Source: Tessaracoccus sp. OH4464_COT-324 (GTDB taxonomy: Bacteria; Actinomycetota; Actinomycetes; Propionibacteriales; Propionibacteriaceae). Taken from it: a DNA stretch of 64,000 bases. The stretch spans positions 1 to 64,000 of the forward strand of contig NZ_RQYZ01000008.1 of the NCBI RefSeq assembly GCF_003932855.1. Reading direction: 5' to 3'. The notes beneath the pieces are model-generated. The model did no database searches, was not told where the DNA came from, and worked only from the letters and a program-made list of their open reading frames with translations. Below, one piece after another: positions 7,601 to 16,704 of the stretch (within the stretch, counting starts at the first letter, position 1; each line of letters begins with the position of its first letter). A program made the translations under genes and the position numbers.

Positions 7601-8632
7601 CTAGACCGCCAGCTCGTCGGGCCCGGTCTGGGTGAGCTGCGGCCCGCGTCGCCACAGCGGCGAGAGAGTCTGATCGCGGGCGAGGATCAGCAATACCACC
7701 ACCAGGCCCAGCAGGCCCAACAGCGTGACCGTCACGATGCTGGCCTCCATTCCGAACTCGCCGCCGGTCAGCCAGGCAGAGCCGATGGCGCGGGTACTGA
7801 AGAGAATCCGAGCCGGCTCGTTGCCCGATACCGCGATGCCGAACACCGCCAGAGAAACATTCCACGTGCTGTGGAAGCCAATCACCAGCCACAGCGAGCG
7901 GGTCAGGGCGTAGAGCCCACCGAATAACACCCCCACCTCGACGATGATCGCGAACGTGCTCCACGCGGAGCTATTCGGGTTGAAGGCGTGCCCGAGTCCG
8001 AAAGCCGCAGCGGAGATCAGGATTGCCCCCCAGGTGCCGAAGATGTCCTCGGATAGGCGAAACAGGCCGCCGCGAAACAGGATCTCCTCCAACACCCCGG
8101 CGGAAAGCCCGACATACAGCACCGACATTCCGAACGCGCTCCAGTTCATGCCGACGTAGCTCACCTGGTAGCCGCCGAAAAGGCCGATCAGGCCGTAGCA
8201 CAGCAGGAACGCGACGCCGCCCCCGGCCACGCCGATCAGCAGTGCGCTGGGGCGACGGGGTGCCAACTCCACGAGGAACTTCCGCCCCTCCAAGAAACGG
8301 GCGACCAGCAGATAAGCGACAAGGCTGCCCACGGTCAGCGCCAGTGCGGGGTACACGGTTTCCATACTGCGGACCTGCTCACGTCCGACGAACAGCGCGG
8401 CGACGAAGAGCAGCGCGACGACGATCCCGAGCGTGCCGGCAAGGAGTGCGACAAACCGAAGAAGCACCGACAGGACGATCCTTCCCCGCGAACCTCGAAG
8501 CGGGCGCAACGCGATGTCGGCGGGCAGATATTCCTCCTCAACAAGCTCCCGAAGAACTGCGGCGGTGAGGGCCTCGGCGGGCAGCCCCTCAGCGGCGTGT
8601 CCCTTGTCGGGCTGGTGGTCTCGTTCCTGCAT
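7601..8632 (-). CDS. CPBP (CAAX-protease-like) intramembrane metalloprotease
   Basis: This 343-residue membrane protein has about eight hydrophobic segments after a 50-residue polar N-terminus. The CPBP/Abi motifs are complete: EEILFR (EExxxR, about 182-187), FGLGH (FxxxH, about 211-215) and HSTWN (HxxxN, about 259-263), which give the metal-binding active site within the membrane. Actinobacterial members have few known substrates. I used the ATG at 8632, which has a good GGAGGA ribosome-binding site 4-9 bases upstream; the frame extends to 8704 but has no such site there. Confidence 0.88.
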   Translation of the reverse strand: MQERDHQPDKGHAAEGLPAEALTAAVLRELVEEEYLPADIALRPLRGSRGRIVLSVLLRFVALLAGTLGIVVALLFVAALFVGREQVRSMETVYPALALTVGSLVAYLLVARFLEGRKFLVELAPRRPSALLIGVAGGGVAFLLCYGLIGLFGGYQVSYVGMNWSAFGMSVLYVGLSAGVLEEILFRGGLFRLSEDIFGTWGAILISAAAFGLGHAFNPNSSAWSTFAIIVEVGVLFGGLYALTRSLWLVIGFHSTWNVSLAVFGIAVSGNEPARILFSTRAIGSAWLTGGEFGMEASIVTVTLLGLLGLVVVLLILARDQTLSPLWRRGPQLTQTGPDELAV

Positions 8633-8700
8633 CGACTCCTCCGGGCAGGGTTGTGGGCCAGGGATAGGGAAGTCTACTGCCGGGGGCGGGCACCGTCGGG

Positions 8701-9636
8701 TCAAACCTTGCGGATGCTGATCTCGGTTATCCGATGATCGGCACCCTTGGTGAGGATGGCGGTGGCGCGCCCCTTCGTCGGGGCGATGTTGTGCCGCAGG
8801 TTCGGGCCGTTGATCTCATTCCACACCTGGTGGGCGAAGGCGCGGGCCTCGTCGTCGCTCATGGTTTGGAACTGTACGAAGAAGCCCTCCGTCTTGCCGA
8901 TCGCGCGCCGCCTAAGCTCCAGGAAACGCTCGGTGAACCAGCCTTTGATGTGCTCCTCGGCGGCATCGACGAACACCGAGAAGTCGAAGAAGTCGCTCAC
9001 GCTGAGCCCCATCCTGCCGTCGCGCTCCACCCGTGGCGGCTGCAACACGTTCAGCCCCTCGATGATGAGGATGTCCGGTGACGAGATCACGAGCTTCTCG
9101 CCGCTGACGATGTCGTACTTCGAGTGCGAGTAAACGGGCGCCTCGACGCGCGGCAGGCCCGACTTGACGTCAATGACGAAGTTGAGCAGCGCCCGACGGT
9201 CGTACGAGTAGGGGAAGCCCTTGCGGTCGAGGATGCCGCGCCTGGCTAGCTCCGCGTTGGGGTATAGGAATCCGTCGGTGGTGATCAGGTCCACCTTCGG
9301 CGAGCCGGGCGCCTGCCTGAGCAGCTCCTGGAGCAGGCGCGACACGGTGGACTTGCCGACCGCCACCGAACCGGCTATCCCGATCACGAACGGGGTGCGG
9401 GCCTCGTTGACGCGCAGGAAGGAGTTGCGTTCCTCGTTCAGCCGACCGGCGTTCTCCATGGTCAGGTGCAGCAGCTGGGTGAGCGGCCGGTAGACCTCGG
9501 CGATGTCCGTCTGGTTGGTTGGGTCTCCGATGCCGCGCAGCCGGTCCAGGGTTTCGGCATCCAGCCGGATCGATGTTTGATCGGACAGCGCGGCCCAGCG
9601 GGCGCGCTGCAGCGTCACGTAAGGGTGAGCCACCAT
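8701..9636 (-). CDS. coaA: Type I pantothenate kinase
   Basis: The 311-residue protein phosphorylates pantothenate, the first step of coenzyme A synthesis. The P-loop is GSVAVGKSTVSR (about residues 92-103), followed by the ITTDGFLYPN and KGFPYSYD motifs that bind pantothenate in type I enzymes. Length and collinearity are normal. AAGGAG stands a few bases before the ATG. The CoA supply connects functionally with acpS further right, although the genes are on opposite strands and separately transcribed. Confidence 0.96.
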   Translation of the reverse strand: MVAHPYVTLQRARWAALSDQTSIRLDAETLDRLRGIGDPTNQTDIAEVYRPLTQLLHLTMENAGRLNEERNSFLRVNEARTPFVIGIAGSVAVGKSTVSRLLQELLRQAPGSPKVDLITTDGFLYPNAELARRGILDRKGFPYSYDRRALLNFVIDVKSGLPRVEAPVYSHSKYDIVSGEKLVISSPDILIIEGLNVLQPPRVERDGRMGLSVSDFFDFSVFVDAAEEHIKGWFTERFLELRRRAIGKTEGFFVQFQTMSDDEARAFAHQVWNEINGPNLRHNIAPTKGRATAILTKGADHRITEISIRKV

Positions 9637-9751
9637 TGCTCCTTGCAGCGAGTTACCCAGCCAACAGTAGCGGCGGCGGCCGAGGACCGAAAGCCGCGAG
9701 CCCCAGACAAGCGCGCCGGATAAAATGTCAAGTAATGCGCAGTCGAACTGT

Positions 9752-9757
9752 TAAGTT
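9752..9757 (+). promoter_or_regulatory. -10 element (TAAGTT), leaderless start of glmS
   Basis: TAAGTT ends 7 nt before the ATG at 9765 that begins MCGIVGY. The position agrees with the biochemically required start (Cys2), so this promoter/start pairing is one of the best anchored in the window. Confidence 0.6.
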
Positions 9758-9764
9758 TCGGTGC

Positions 9765-11594
9765 ATGTGCGGAATCGTTGGATATGTCGGGGGGCTATCG
9801 GCCCAGGAAATCGTTATCGAGGGACTCAAGCGGCTGGAGTACCGCGGCTACGACTCGGCGGGAGTCGCGGTAGTCGGTGCGGAAGGCATCGCGGTTCGGA
9901 AGAAGGCGGGAAAGATCGCCAACCTCGCCGCAGCTATCGTCGAGGAGCCGCTGCCCGCGTCGCGCGTCGCGATCGGCCACACCCGCTGGGCCACCCACGG
10001 CGGCCCCACCGATCGCAACTCCCACCCCCACCAGGCGGGACGAATCGCGGTGGTGCACAACGGCATCATCGAAAACCACGCCCAGCTGCGCGCAGAACTC
10101 CCCGGGCCGTTCCTGTCGGACACCGACTCCGAGGTGGCCGCCCACCTCCTGAACCAAGAGGTGACCGCAGGACGCAGCCTGGCCGACGCCATGCGCGCCG
10201 TGGCGTCGCGCCTCGAAGGGGCCTTCACACTGGTTGCGGTGGACGCCCTGGCGCCCGACACCGTCGTCGCCGCGCGGCGCAACTCACCGCTGGTTCTGGG
10301 CCGAGGCGCGGGCGAATTCTTCCTCGCCTCCGACGTGGCCGCCTTCATCGCGCACACTCGCGACGCTATCGAACTCGGCCAGGACCAGGTGGTGGAACTG
10401 AGCGCGGATACCATCGTCGTGACCGGCTTCGACGGCTCACCCGGCGAATACCGGGAATACCACGTCGACTGGGACCTCAGCGCCGCCGAGAAACAGGGCC
10501 ACGACTGGTTCATGCGCAAGGAGATCTTCGAGCAACCCCGCGCCGTGGCGGACACGCTGCTGGGCAGGCAGGACGAGCGCGGCGAGCTCGTGCTCGACGA
10601 ACTGAACATTCGGCCGGAGGAGCTGCGCCGAGTAAACAAGATCGTCATCATCGCCTGCGGCACCGCCTACTACGCGGGCTTCGTCGCGAAGTACGCCATC
10701 GAGCACTGGGTGCGCATCGCGTGCGAGGTTGAGCTGGCCAGCGAGTTCCGCTACCGCGATCCGATCATCGACGCGAACACCCTGGTGGTGGCGATCTCCC
10801 AATCGGGTGAGACCGCGGACACCCTGATGGCCATCCGGCATGCGCGCGAGCAGGGCGCGCGGGTCATCGCGATCTGCAACACCAACGGCGCCACCATCCC
10901 GCGCGAGTCCGACGCGGTGCTCTACACCCACGCTGGCCCGGAGATCGGGGTCGCCTCCACGAAGGGCTTTACCACCCAGCTGGTGGCGTGCTACCTGCTG
11001 GGCCTGTACCTGGCCCAGGTGCGCGGTATGAAGTATGGCGACGAGATCGCCCACCTGATGCGCGAACTAGAGCGGATGCCCGAGCACATCGCGACGATGC
11101 TCGCAGCAGCCGACGACGTGTACCGCCTGGCCGGGGAGCTGCGCTCGAAGCGCTCCATGCTCTTCCTCGGCCGCCACGTCGGCTACCCGGCGGCGCTGGA
11201 GGGCGCGCTGAAGCTCAAGGAACTGGCCTACATCCACGCCGAGGGGTTCGCGGCCGGTGAATTGAAGCATGGCCCGATCGCGCTAGTGTGCGACGACCTG
11301 CCGGTGTTCGTCGTGGTGCCCCCCGCCGGGCGCGATCAGTTGCGTGACAAGGTGATTGCGAACATCGCCGAGGTCCAGGCCCGCGGCGCACGCACCATCG
11401 TGCTGGCCGAGGAAAGCGACGACGGGGCCCGCGCCCACGCGGACACCTTCTGGCCGCTGCCGCACGTGTCCACGCTGCTGCAGCCGCTCGTCGCGATCAT
11501 CCCGCTGCAACTCTTCGCCTGCCAGCTGGCCACCGAGCTGGGCCACGACGTAGATCAGCCGCGCAACCTGGCGAAGTCCGTTACCGTCGAGTGA
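9765..11594 (+). CDS. glmS: Glutamine--fructose-6-phosphate aminotransferase (isomerizing)
   Basis: GlmS makes glucosamine-6-phosphate from fructose-6-phosphate and glutamine, the entry to peptidoglycan amino sugars. The 609-residue length is normal. Residues 1-220 form the class II glutaminase domain, whose nucleophile Cys2 must follow the processed Met, which fixes the start at 9765 even though the frame opens earlier. Two SIS domains follow (about 285-430 and 455-590), with SQSGETADT and SKRSMLFLGR-type sugar-phosphate motifs, and the protein ends in AKSVTVE like other GlmS. It is the first of three plus-strand genes (glmS, acpS, nnr). No glmS ribozyme is seen upstream. Confidence 0.97.
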   Translation: MCGIVGYVGGLSAQEIVIEGLKRLEYRGYDSAGVAVVGAEGIAVRKKAGKIANLAAAIVEEPLPASRVAIGHTRWATHGGPTDRNSHPHQAGRIAVVHNGIIENHAQLRAELPGPFLSDTDSEVAAHLLNQEVTAGRSLADAMRAVASRLEGAFTLVAVDALAPDTVVAARRNSPLVLGRGAGEFFLASDVAAFIAHTRDAIELGQDQVVELSADTIVVTGFDGSPGEYREYHVDWDLSAAEKQGHDWFMRKEIFEQPRAVADTLLGRQDERGELVLDELNIRPEELRRVNKIVIIACGTAYYAGFVAKYAIEHWVRIACEVELASEFRYRDPIIDANTLVVAISQSGETADTLMAIRHAREQGARVIAICNTNGATIPRESDAVLYTHAGPEIGVASTKGFTTQLVACYLLGLYLAQVRGMKYGDEIAHLMRELERMPEHIATMLAAADDVYRLAGELRSKRSMLFLGRHVGYPAALEGALKLKELAYIHAEGFAAGELKHGPIALVCDDLPVFVVVPPAGRDQLRDKVIANIAEVQARGARTIVLAEESDDGARAHADTFWPLPHVSTLLQPLVAIIPLQLFACQLATELGHDVDQPRNLAKSVTVE

Positions 11595-11596
11595 TC

Positions 11597-11650
11597 CCCG
11601 CCCCAGCAGCCCGGGACGGTGGTCGCGCTGCCGGGATACGCCGGGGCGGG
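11597..11650 (+). terminator. Possible terminator after glmS
   Basis: CCCGCCCC just after the glmS stop can pair with GGGGCGGG at 11643-11650, with an inner CCCGG/CCGGG pair. There is no T-run, and the acpS promoter follows directly. Confidence 0.35.
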
Positions 11651-11665
11651 TCGCCGCTGCGCGCA

Positions 11666-11671
11666 TAGAGT
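11666..11671 (+). promoter_or_regulatory. -10 element (TAGAGT), leaderless start of acpS
   Basis: TAGAGT ends 6 nt before the ATG at 11678. acpS and nnr thus appear to have their own promoter despite following glmS closely. Confidence 0.55.
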
Positions 11672-11677
11672 TGGGGC

Positions 11678-12025
11678 ATGATCGTTGGCATCGGAACTGA
11701 CCTGATTGTCGTCGAGCGTTTCGAGCGAGCGCTCGCCCGGCGGCCCGGCCTAGCGCTCAGACTGCTCACTGAGAGGGAACGGCAGCTGCGGATCGAGTCG
11801 CAGGCTGCCAGGTTCGCGGCCAAGGAGGCGCTGGCGAAAGCCCTCGGCTCACCTGGTGGGCTCAGCTGGCAGGACTGCGAAGTGGTGCGCGACGAGGGCC
11901 GGCCACAGTTCCGGCTGGGCGGCACCGTCGCGGTGCTCGCCGAACGGCTGGGGGTCAGCAACATCCACCTCAGCATCTCCCACGACGGCGGCTTCGCCAC
12001 CGCGATGGTGGTGTGCGAATCGTGA
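11678..12025 (+). CDS. acpS: Holo-[acyl-carrier-protein] synthase
   Basis: AcpS transfers 4'-phosphopantetheine from CoA to apo-acyl carrier protein. The 115-residue protein begins [15 protein letters not shown], with the magnesium ligand Asp8, and has the [12 protein letters not shown] motif with the second ligand Glu50. HLSISHDGG is the conserved strand near the C-terminus. Length is typical of a trimeric AcpS. The end overlaps the start of nnr (GTGA), so the two are translated together, a common arrangement in bacteria. Confidence 0.96.
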   Translation: MIVGIGTDLIVVERFERALARRPGLALRLLTERERQLRIESQAARFAAKEALAKALGSPGGLSWQDCEVVRDEGRPQFRLGGTVAVLAERLGVSNIHLSISHDGGFATAMVVCES

Positions 12026-13392
12026 GGCCCATCGTCACGGCTGCGGAGATGCGCGCCGCCGAGCAGGCAGTGTGGGCGGAGGACCCGGGCGCCGATCTGA
12101 TGGCGCGCGCGGCCCGCGCCGTCGTCGAGGAGGTGGCTCGGCTGACGCCTCGGCGGGTGCTTGTCGTAGCCGGTAGCGGCAATAACGGCGGCGACGGGCT
12201 GTTCGCGGCGGCCGAGCTGGCCCAGACGCTGCCCGTCATGTGTTGGCTGCCGCTCGGCGCCGCGCACCCGCAGGGGCTGGCGGCGGCCCGAGCGGCTGGC
12301 GCCGTCGTCGCCGATGAGGCGGCGGTCAGGGCGGAGTTGTCGCCCGGGACGGTGGTGCTGGATGCCTTCACCGGGCTCGGCTCGCGCCCGGGACTGCCCG
12401 ACGACGTGGCCGCCGTCGCGCGGGCCGCTGCGGAGGCGGGCGCCACCGTCGTCTCCGTGGACTTGCCGAGCGGCCTGGATGCGGACTCGCCCGAGGCGCA
12501 CCCGAGCTTCGCGGCCGACGTGACCGTCACCTTTGCTGCGGCGAAGCCGTGCCACGAATGCCACCCGGCGGCGGCGCGCTGCGGCCGGGTGGTGGTGGCG
12601 GACATCGGGGTGGCCGTCAACGTCGCACGTGCGGCGGCGGTGGAGGAGCGTGACCTGAGCCGCTGGTGGCGAACCCCCGACGCGTCGAGCGACAAGTATT
12701 CGCGCGGCGTGGTGTTGCTCGACACCGGCTCGGAGCGTTTCCCTGGCGCCGCGGTGCTCACCGCCGCGGGGGCATTGCACGCCGGTGCGGGCCTAGTGCG
12801 CTACGTGGGACCGGCAGTCGGCCAGGTACTCGCCAGGTATCCGAGCGTCGTGGCCGGCTGGGGCCGGGCGCAGGCTGTCGTCATCGGCTCCGGCTGGGGC
12901 GCCCCCGACGCCGCGCGCGCCCGGGCGGCTGCGGACACCGGGCTGCCCGTGGTGGCGGACGCGGAGGCCATCCAGTCGCTGCCCGAGGGCCGTCACGCCA
13001 ACTGGCTCATCACGCCGCACGCCGGCGAGCTGGCCCGGTTGCTGGGTGTTGAGCGCCGCCAGGTGGAGCGCGACCCGATGGGCAGCGCCCGGCTGGCGGC
13101 GATGCGCACCGGTGCCACCTGCCTGCTGAAGGGCGGAACGCAGTACGTCGCCCGCCCCGACGGTGTGGTCACCGTCGCGCTGGGCGGCGTCGGCTGGAGC
13201 GCCGTCGCGGGGTCGGGCGATGTGCTGGCCGGGATCTGCGGCGCGCTGCTCGCCCAGGGGCTGGCGCCGTGGCAGGCCGCGACGGCGGGCGCTAGTGTCC
13301 AGGCGCTGGCGGCCAGGCGCCACCCGGGGCCCTATCCGCCGGACAGCGCGGCCGCCTTCCTGCCGGGGGTGATCGCCGAGCTGGCGGGTTAG
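12022..13392 (+). CDS. nnr: Bifunctional NAD(P)H-hydrate epimerase / ADP-dependent dehydratase
   Basis: The protein (about 456 residues) repairs hydrated NAD(P)H. The N-terminal YjeF_N epimerase domain (about 1-205) has the GSGNNGGDG nucleotide motif and the [12 protein letters not shown] motif. The C-terminal kinase-fold dehydratase domain (about 215-455) has [14 protein letters not shown] and the [15 protein letters not shown]-binding site. I used the GTG at 12022 that overlaps the acpS stop; a GTG at 12013 in the same frame would add three residues. The final codons form the left arm of a strong hairpin. Confidence 0.95.
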   Translation: MRPIVTAAEMRAAEQAVWAEDPGADLMARAARAVVEEVARLTPRRVLVVAGSGNNGGDGLFAAAELAQTLPVMCWLPLGAAHPQGLAAARAAGAVVADEAAVRAELSPGTVVLDAFTGLGSRPGLPDDVAAVARAAAEAGATVVSVDLPSGLDADSPEAHPSFAADVTVTFAAAKPCHECHPAAARCGRVVVADIGVAVNVARAAAVEERDLSRWWRTPDASSDKYSRGVVLLDTGSERFPGAAVLTAAGALHAGAGLVRYVGPAVGQVLARYPSVVAGWGRAQAVVIGSGWGAPDAARARAAADTGLPVVADAEAIQSLPEGRHANWLITPHAGELARLLGVERRQVERDPMGSARLAAMRTGATCLLKGGTQYVARPDGVVTVALGGVGWSAVAGSGDVLAGICGALLAQGLAPWQAATAGASVQALAARRHPGPYPPDSAAAFLPGVIAELAG

Positions 13393-13420
13393 GCCGGGCG
13401 GCGGAAGCCTAACCCGCCAG
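13381..13420. terminator. Bidirectional terminator between nnr and ridA
   Basis: CTGGCGGGTTAGGC pairs perfectly over 14 bp with GCCTAACCCGCCAG around a 12-base loop. The left arm includes the nnr stop codon. It stands between two convergent genes and can serve both; no long T-run follows on either strand. Confidence 0.7.
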
Positions 13421-13435
13421 CAGGAGCCAGCGCAG

Positions 13436-13804
13436 CTAGGCCCGCGCCACCACCTCGATCTCCACCTTCGCGCCCTTCGGCAGCTCGGCCACCGCGACGG
13501 CGGAGCGGGCCGGGAAGGGGGCGGAGAAACGCTCGGCGTACACCTCGTTGACGGCCGCGAAGTCGGCCATGCTGGTGAGGAACACGGTCACCTTGACGAC
13601 GTTGGCCAGGGTGAGCCCGGCGGCGTCGAGCACAGCGGCGACATTGTCGAGGCACTGCGTGGCCTGGGTGGCGGCGTCGCCCTCGACGAGCACGCCGTCG
13701 GGCGTGAGCGGGATCTGGCCGGATGCGAACAGGAAATCGCCCGCGCGCACGGCCTGCGAGTAGGGGCCGATGGCCTGCGGGGCGCGGTCGGTTGAGATGA
13801 TCAT
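13436..13804 (-). CDS. ridA: RidA family enamine/imine deaminase
   Basis: The 122-residue protein is a RidA (YjgF/YER057c/UK114) trimer subunit. Conserved features are IGPYSQAV near the N-terminus, FASGQIPL, the Arg in FPARSAVAVAELP that binds the substrate carboxylate, and the Glu in KVEIEVVA. RidA hydrolyses 2-aminoacrylate and related enamines to keto acids and ammonia. It lies 61 bases downstream of tryptophanase on the same strand; that enzyme releases aminoacrylate with indole, so co-expression would make metabolic sense. A GATAGGAG ribosome-binding site precedes the ATG. Confidence 0.93.
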   Translation of the reverse strand: MIISTDRAPQAIGPYSQAVRAGDFLFASGQIPLTPDGVLVEGDAATQATQCLDNVAAVLDAAGLTLANVVKVTVFLTSMADFAAVNEVYAERFSAPFPARSAVAVAELPKGAKVEIEVVARA

Positions 13805-13865
13805 GGTTCTCCTATCGGCTGGTTCTTTCGAGAAGGCTACTGCCTGGTTGGTGTGCCCGCCGGGC

Positions 13866-15239
13866 TCAAACGAACTCCAGCTGCGACGTGAAGTGGCGCA
13901 GCACGTCGGGTTCCCACACGATGCGCAGGCCGCGCACCTCGTCGGCGCGAGACTGGATCGTCTTCAGCGCCTCAGCCACCACGTCGAGGTGCGCCTGCGT
14001 GTACACCCGTCGCGGCACGGCGAGCCGTGTGAACTCAAAGGGGGCGCGCTGCTCCTCCCGGGTGACGGGATCGCGGTCCATCAGGTAGGAGCCGATGTCG
14101 CAGCTGCGGATGCCTGCCTCCAAATACAGCTCGACGGCCAGCGCCTGTCCAGGGTACTGGGTCCAGGGAATGTGCGGCAGCAGCCGACCCGCGTCGACGA
14201 ACACCGCGTGCCCGCCAACGGGCCGCTGGTAGGGGATCCCGTGCTCGTCCAGCCGGGCGGCCAGGTATTCGAGTTGGCCGACGCGGTAGGCGAGATAGTT
14301 TTCGTCCAGGCCCTCGACGAGGCCGACGGCGAGGGCGTCCAGGTCGCGCCCGGCGAGTCCGCCGTAGGTGAGGTAACCCTCCATCGGGATCACCCGCGAC
14401 TTGATCTGCTGGACGATGGCGCCCGCCTCCCGGGCCCCCACGAGCCCGCCCATGTTGACGATCCCGTCTTTCTTAGCGCTCATGGTGAACAGGTCGGAGA
14501 AGCGGAACATCTCGCGGGCGATCTCGGTTGGGCTGGTGTCGGCGTAGCCGGGTTCGCGGCTGCGGATGAAGTGCGCGTTCTCGGCAAAGCGGGCCGCGTC
14601 GAGGACGACGGGGATGCCCGCGGCGTGCGCCACCTCGTAGGTTTCGCGCAGGTTGGCCAGCGAAACCGGCTGCCCGCCCACGGTGTTGTTGGTGACGGTC
14701 ATCACGACGGCGGCGATGTCGTCGCCGTGCTCGTCGATCAGCGCTTTGAGCCGCTCCACGTCCATGTTGCCCTTGAAGTCCGCCGGGCTGGCGGTATCCA
14801 GCCCCTCGGGGCAGATGCAGTCGACGGCGCGCCCTCCGGCGAGGCCGACGTGGGCGCGCGTCGTGTCGAAGAAGGTGTTGGACACCACGAGCTGCCCTGG
14901 TTTGCGGATCAGCAGCGGAAGCAGGATCTTCTCCGCAGCCCGGCCCTGGTGTACGGGCTGGACGTAGTGGTAGCCGAACAGCCCTTTGACTACGTCCATC
15001 AGTCGGGCGTAGGACTTGCCGCCCGAGTACGCCTCGTCGCCCAGCAGCATCGCGCTCCATTGTGCGTCGCTCATCGCCCCGGTTCCGGAGTCGGTCAGGA
15101 GGTCGATGTACACCTTGTCTGCGTCCAGTCCGAAGGTGTTGTAGTGCGCCGCGGCGAGCGCCTCCTCGCGCTCGGCCCGGGAGGTGATGCGGATGGGCTC
15201 CACCATCTTGATCTTGAACGGCTCCGCCACATATTTCAT
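13866..15239 (-). CDS. tnaA: Tryptophanase (tryptophan indole-lyase)
   Basis: The 457-residue PLP enzyme splits L-tryptophan to indole, pyruvate and ammonia. It shares [21 protein letters not shown] and the PLP-lysine motif MSAKKDG (Lys257) with beta-eliminating lyases. Two residues separate tryptophanase from tyrosine phenol-lyase: Asp125 in FFDTT (E. coli TnaA Asp137; Thr in the phenol-lyase) and His449 in LRHFT (TnaA His463; Phe in the phenol-lyase). Both are of the tryptophanase type. A GGGAGT site precedes the ATG. No tnaB permease or TnaC leader is adjacent. ridA follows on the same strand. Confidence 0.92.
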   Translation of the reverse strand: MKYVAEPFKIKMVEPIRITSRAEREEALAAAHYNTFGLDADKVYIDLLTDSGTGAMSDAQWSAMLLGDEAYSGGKSYARLMDVVKGLFGYHYVQPVHQGRAAEKILLPLLIRKPGQLVVSNTFFDTTRAHVGLAGGRAVDCICPEGLDTASPADFKGNMDVERLKALIDEHGDDIAAVVMTVTNNTVGGQPVSLANLRETYEVAHAAGIPVVLDAARFAENAHFIRSREPGYADTSPTEIAREMFRFSDLFTMSAKKDGIVNMGGLVGAREAGAIVQQIKSRVIPMEGYLTYGGLAGRDLDALAVGLVEGLDENYLAYRVGQLEYLAARLDEHGIPYQRPVGGHAVFVDAGRLLPHIPWTQYPGQALAVELYLEAGIRSCDIGSYLMDRDPVTREEQRAPFEFTRLAVPRRVYTQAHLDVVAEALKTIQSRADEVRGLRIVWEPDVLRHFTSQLEFV

Positions 15240-15499
15240 CGCCTGAGTACTCCCTTGTCTCGATCGTCGTGAGCGTCGTTGCTCGCGCCCAGCCTACCGA
15301 TGCGGCGGGCGCGGGGCCGTCGGGGACAGCGGTAGGGCGGTTTCGGAAGCTCTGCTGGGGGCGCGGCTCACCGGATCGGGTGATTCTCCAATCGTTCATC
15401 CCTCTTGACCTGCACGTCCGGTACAGGAGGCAGATGTTTCAGCTCCCTATGAATCCCGTCTGGGGCTCTCTCGGCTGACAACACTTTCGTGAGCAGGCC

Positions 15500-16666
15500 T
15501 CAGCGAAAGAGTCCCTCGCCCAGGAAGCCGCCCTCGCGCATGCCCGGTGGGATTGCGAACACTGCGGAGCCGACGGCGGTGGTCCACTCGTTGAGGGCGT
15601 CGGAGTCGTCCAACGTGCGCTGCACCGGCACGAATTGTTTGGTGATGTCGGCTTGGAACGCGTTGAAGATGAGCCCAGACCCGGTGTGGTCGGAGTAGTT
15701 CAGGCCCCGACGGTGCATCCGCCGCCCCCGGTTGTTCTCGGGGTGGGCGAGCCGGGCGTGCGCGTCGAGCGGGATGGCGGGCTGGCCGTCGTCGTCGGTG
15801 GCGGAGAAATCCATGGGGGAGAACTCGGTGCCGCCGGAAAGCGGCGCACCGTGGGCGAGGTCACGTCCCAGGGCCCGCTCCATCTGATTGCGGGTGAGCT
15901 TCTCCCACTCGTCGAGGTTCATGGCGATGCGGCGCACGACGAGTTGGGTGCCCCCGGCGAGCCAACCGTCGGTGGCCCAGATGGTTTCACGGGCGGTCTC
16001 TCCGGTGGGGTTGGCGGTGCCGTCTACCTGCCCGAAGAGGTTGCGGCCGGTCACGGGCTGACCGGCGCCGTCGACGCCTCGCCAGAAGCCGCGCTGCCGC
16101 CAGCGGGGGTTTGCCCAGGCGGCGGCGTCGGACACGAGCCGGCGGAGCGCGTAGGCGACGGTGGTGAAGTCATCGGCGCTGGCCCACAGCAGCAGGTCTC
16201 CGCCGGAGTATTCGTCGGTCAACCGGTCGTGCTTCATCGGTGGTACGGCGAGCAGGCCGGCGGGCAGTTTGTCTTGCAGGCCGTCGAGGGTGAACACGCG
16301 CGGTCCCAGGCCGACGACGACGGTGAGCGAGGTGCCGGGCTGCGCCAAATCTCGCATGGTGTCGCCGGGGGCGGGCACGCCGCGCATGAGGGCGGCAATG
16401 TCCGTGGACCACACCCGAAGCAGGCGCCCGAGCGCGGCCTTGTCCACCTCTGGCTTCAGGTCCAGGGCGACGAGTTCGGCGGAGGCGGGCGTCGGGGTCA
16501 CGATCCCCGATTGGTGTTCGCCGAAGGGCGAGTACGTCTGCCCTTGGCTGCTGGACGTGGGCTCGCCGGGAGGAGCGCCGGTGAGCCACATGCCTCCGGC
16601 GAGGCCGAGTCCGGTGATGGCACCCGCCCCGGCCGACAGCACCCCTCTTCTGGACATCCGCGACAT
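15500..16666 (-). CDS. efeB: Tat-exported DyP-type heme peroxidase (EfeB-like)
   Basis: The protein (about 388 residues) has a twin-arginine signal peptide (SRRGVLSAGAG, then a hydrophobic stretch) and a DyP peroxidase domain. The GxxDG heme motif is GQVDG, and a conserved MHRRGLNY segment carries the likely proximal His. EfeB-type enzymes oxidise dyes and porphyrins outside the membrane and often work in iron uptake, but efeU and efeO are not adjacent. The ATG at 16666 lies 7 nt after a TAGACT hexamer, so the message is probably leaderless; a longer frame to 16777 would place 37 extra residues before the Tat signal. The gene is divergent from the copper chaperone. Confidence 0.9.
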   Translation of the reverse strand: MSRMSRRGVLSAGAGAITGLGLAGGMWLTGAPPGEPTSSSQGQTYSPFGEHQSGIVTPTPASAELVALDLKPEVDKAALGRLLRVWSTDIAALMRGVPAPGDTMRDLAQPGTSLTVVVGLGPRVFTLDGLQDKLPAGLLAVPPMKHDRLTDEYSGGDLLLWASADDFTTVAYALRRLVSDAAAWANPRWRQRGFWRGVDGAGQPVTGRNLFGQVDGTANPTGETARETIWATDGWLAGGTQLVVRRIAMNLDEWEKLTRNQMERALGRDLAHGAPLSGGTEFSPMDFSATDDDGQPAIPLDAHARLAHPENNRGRRMHRRGLNYSDHTGSGLIFNAFQADITKQFVPVQRTLDDSDALNEWTTAVGSAVFAIPPGMREGGFLGEGLFR

Positions 16667-16673
16667 GGGCGGA

Positions 16674-16679
16674 AGTCTA
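16674..16679 (-). promoter_or_regulatory. -10 element (TAGACT) for the DyP peroxidase
   Basis: TAGACT on the minus strand ends 7 nt before the ATG at 16666. It is only 12 bases from the -10 element of the divergent gene, so the two promoters overlap. Confidence 0.6.
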
Positions 16680-16691
16680 CCTCTTCGCCTG

Positions 16692-16697
16692 TAGAGT
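16692..16697 (+). promoter_or_regulatory. -10 element (TAGAGT) for the copper chaperone lipoprotein
   Basis: TAGAGT ends 7 nt before the GTG at 16705. Its -35 region would lie inside the 5' end of the divergent peroxidase gene. Confidence 0.6.
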
Positions 16698-16704
16698 GGT
16701 CGCC

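Noticed and set aside
13866-15239. Tyrosine phenol-lyase as the product
   Set aside because: Thr and Phe expected at the two diagnostic positions are Asp125 and His449, as in tryptophanase.
15240-15499. A TnaC-like leader peptide upstream of tnaA (ATG at 15399, minus strand, MNDWRI)
   Set aside because: The frame has a Trp codon near the start but no stop before the tnaA start; it runs on into tnaA in another frame. It lacks the spaced Trp, Asp and terminal Pro of TnaC.
15500-16666. DyP peroxidase as encapsulin cargo
   Set aside because: It has a Tat signal peptide, no C-terminal cargo-loading peptide is obvious and no encapsulin gene is adjacent.
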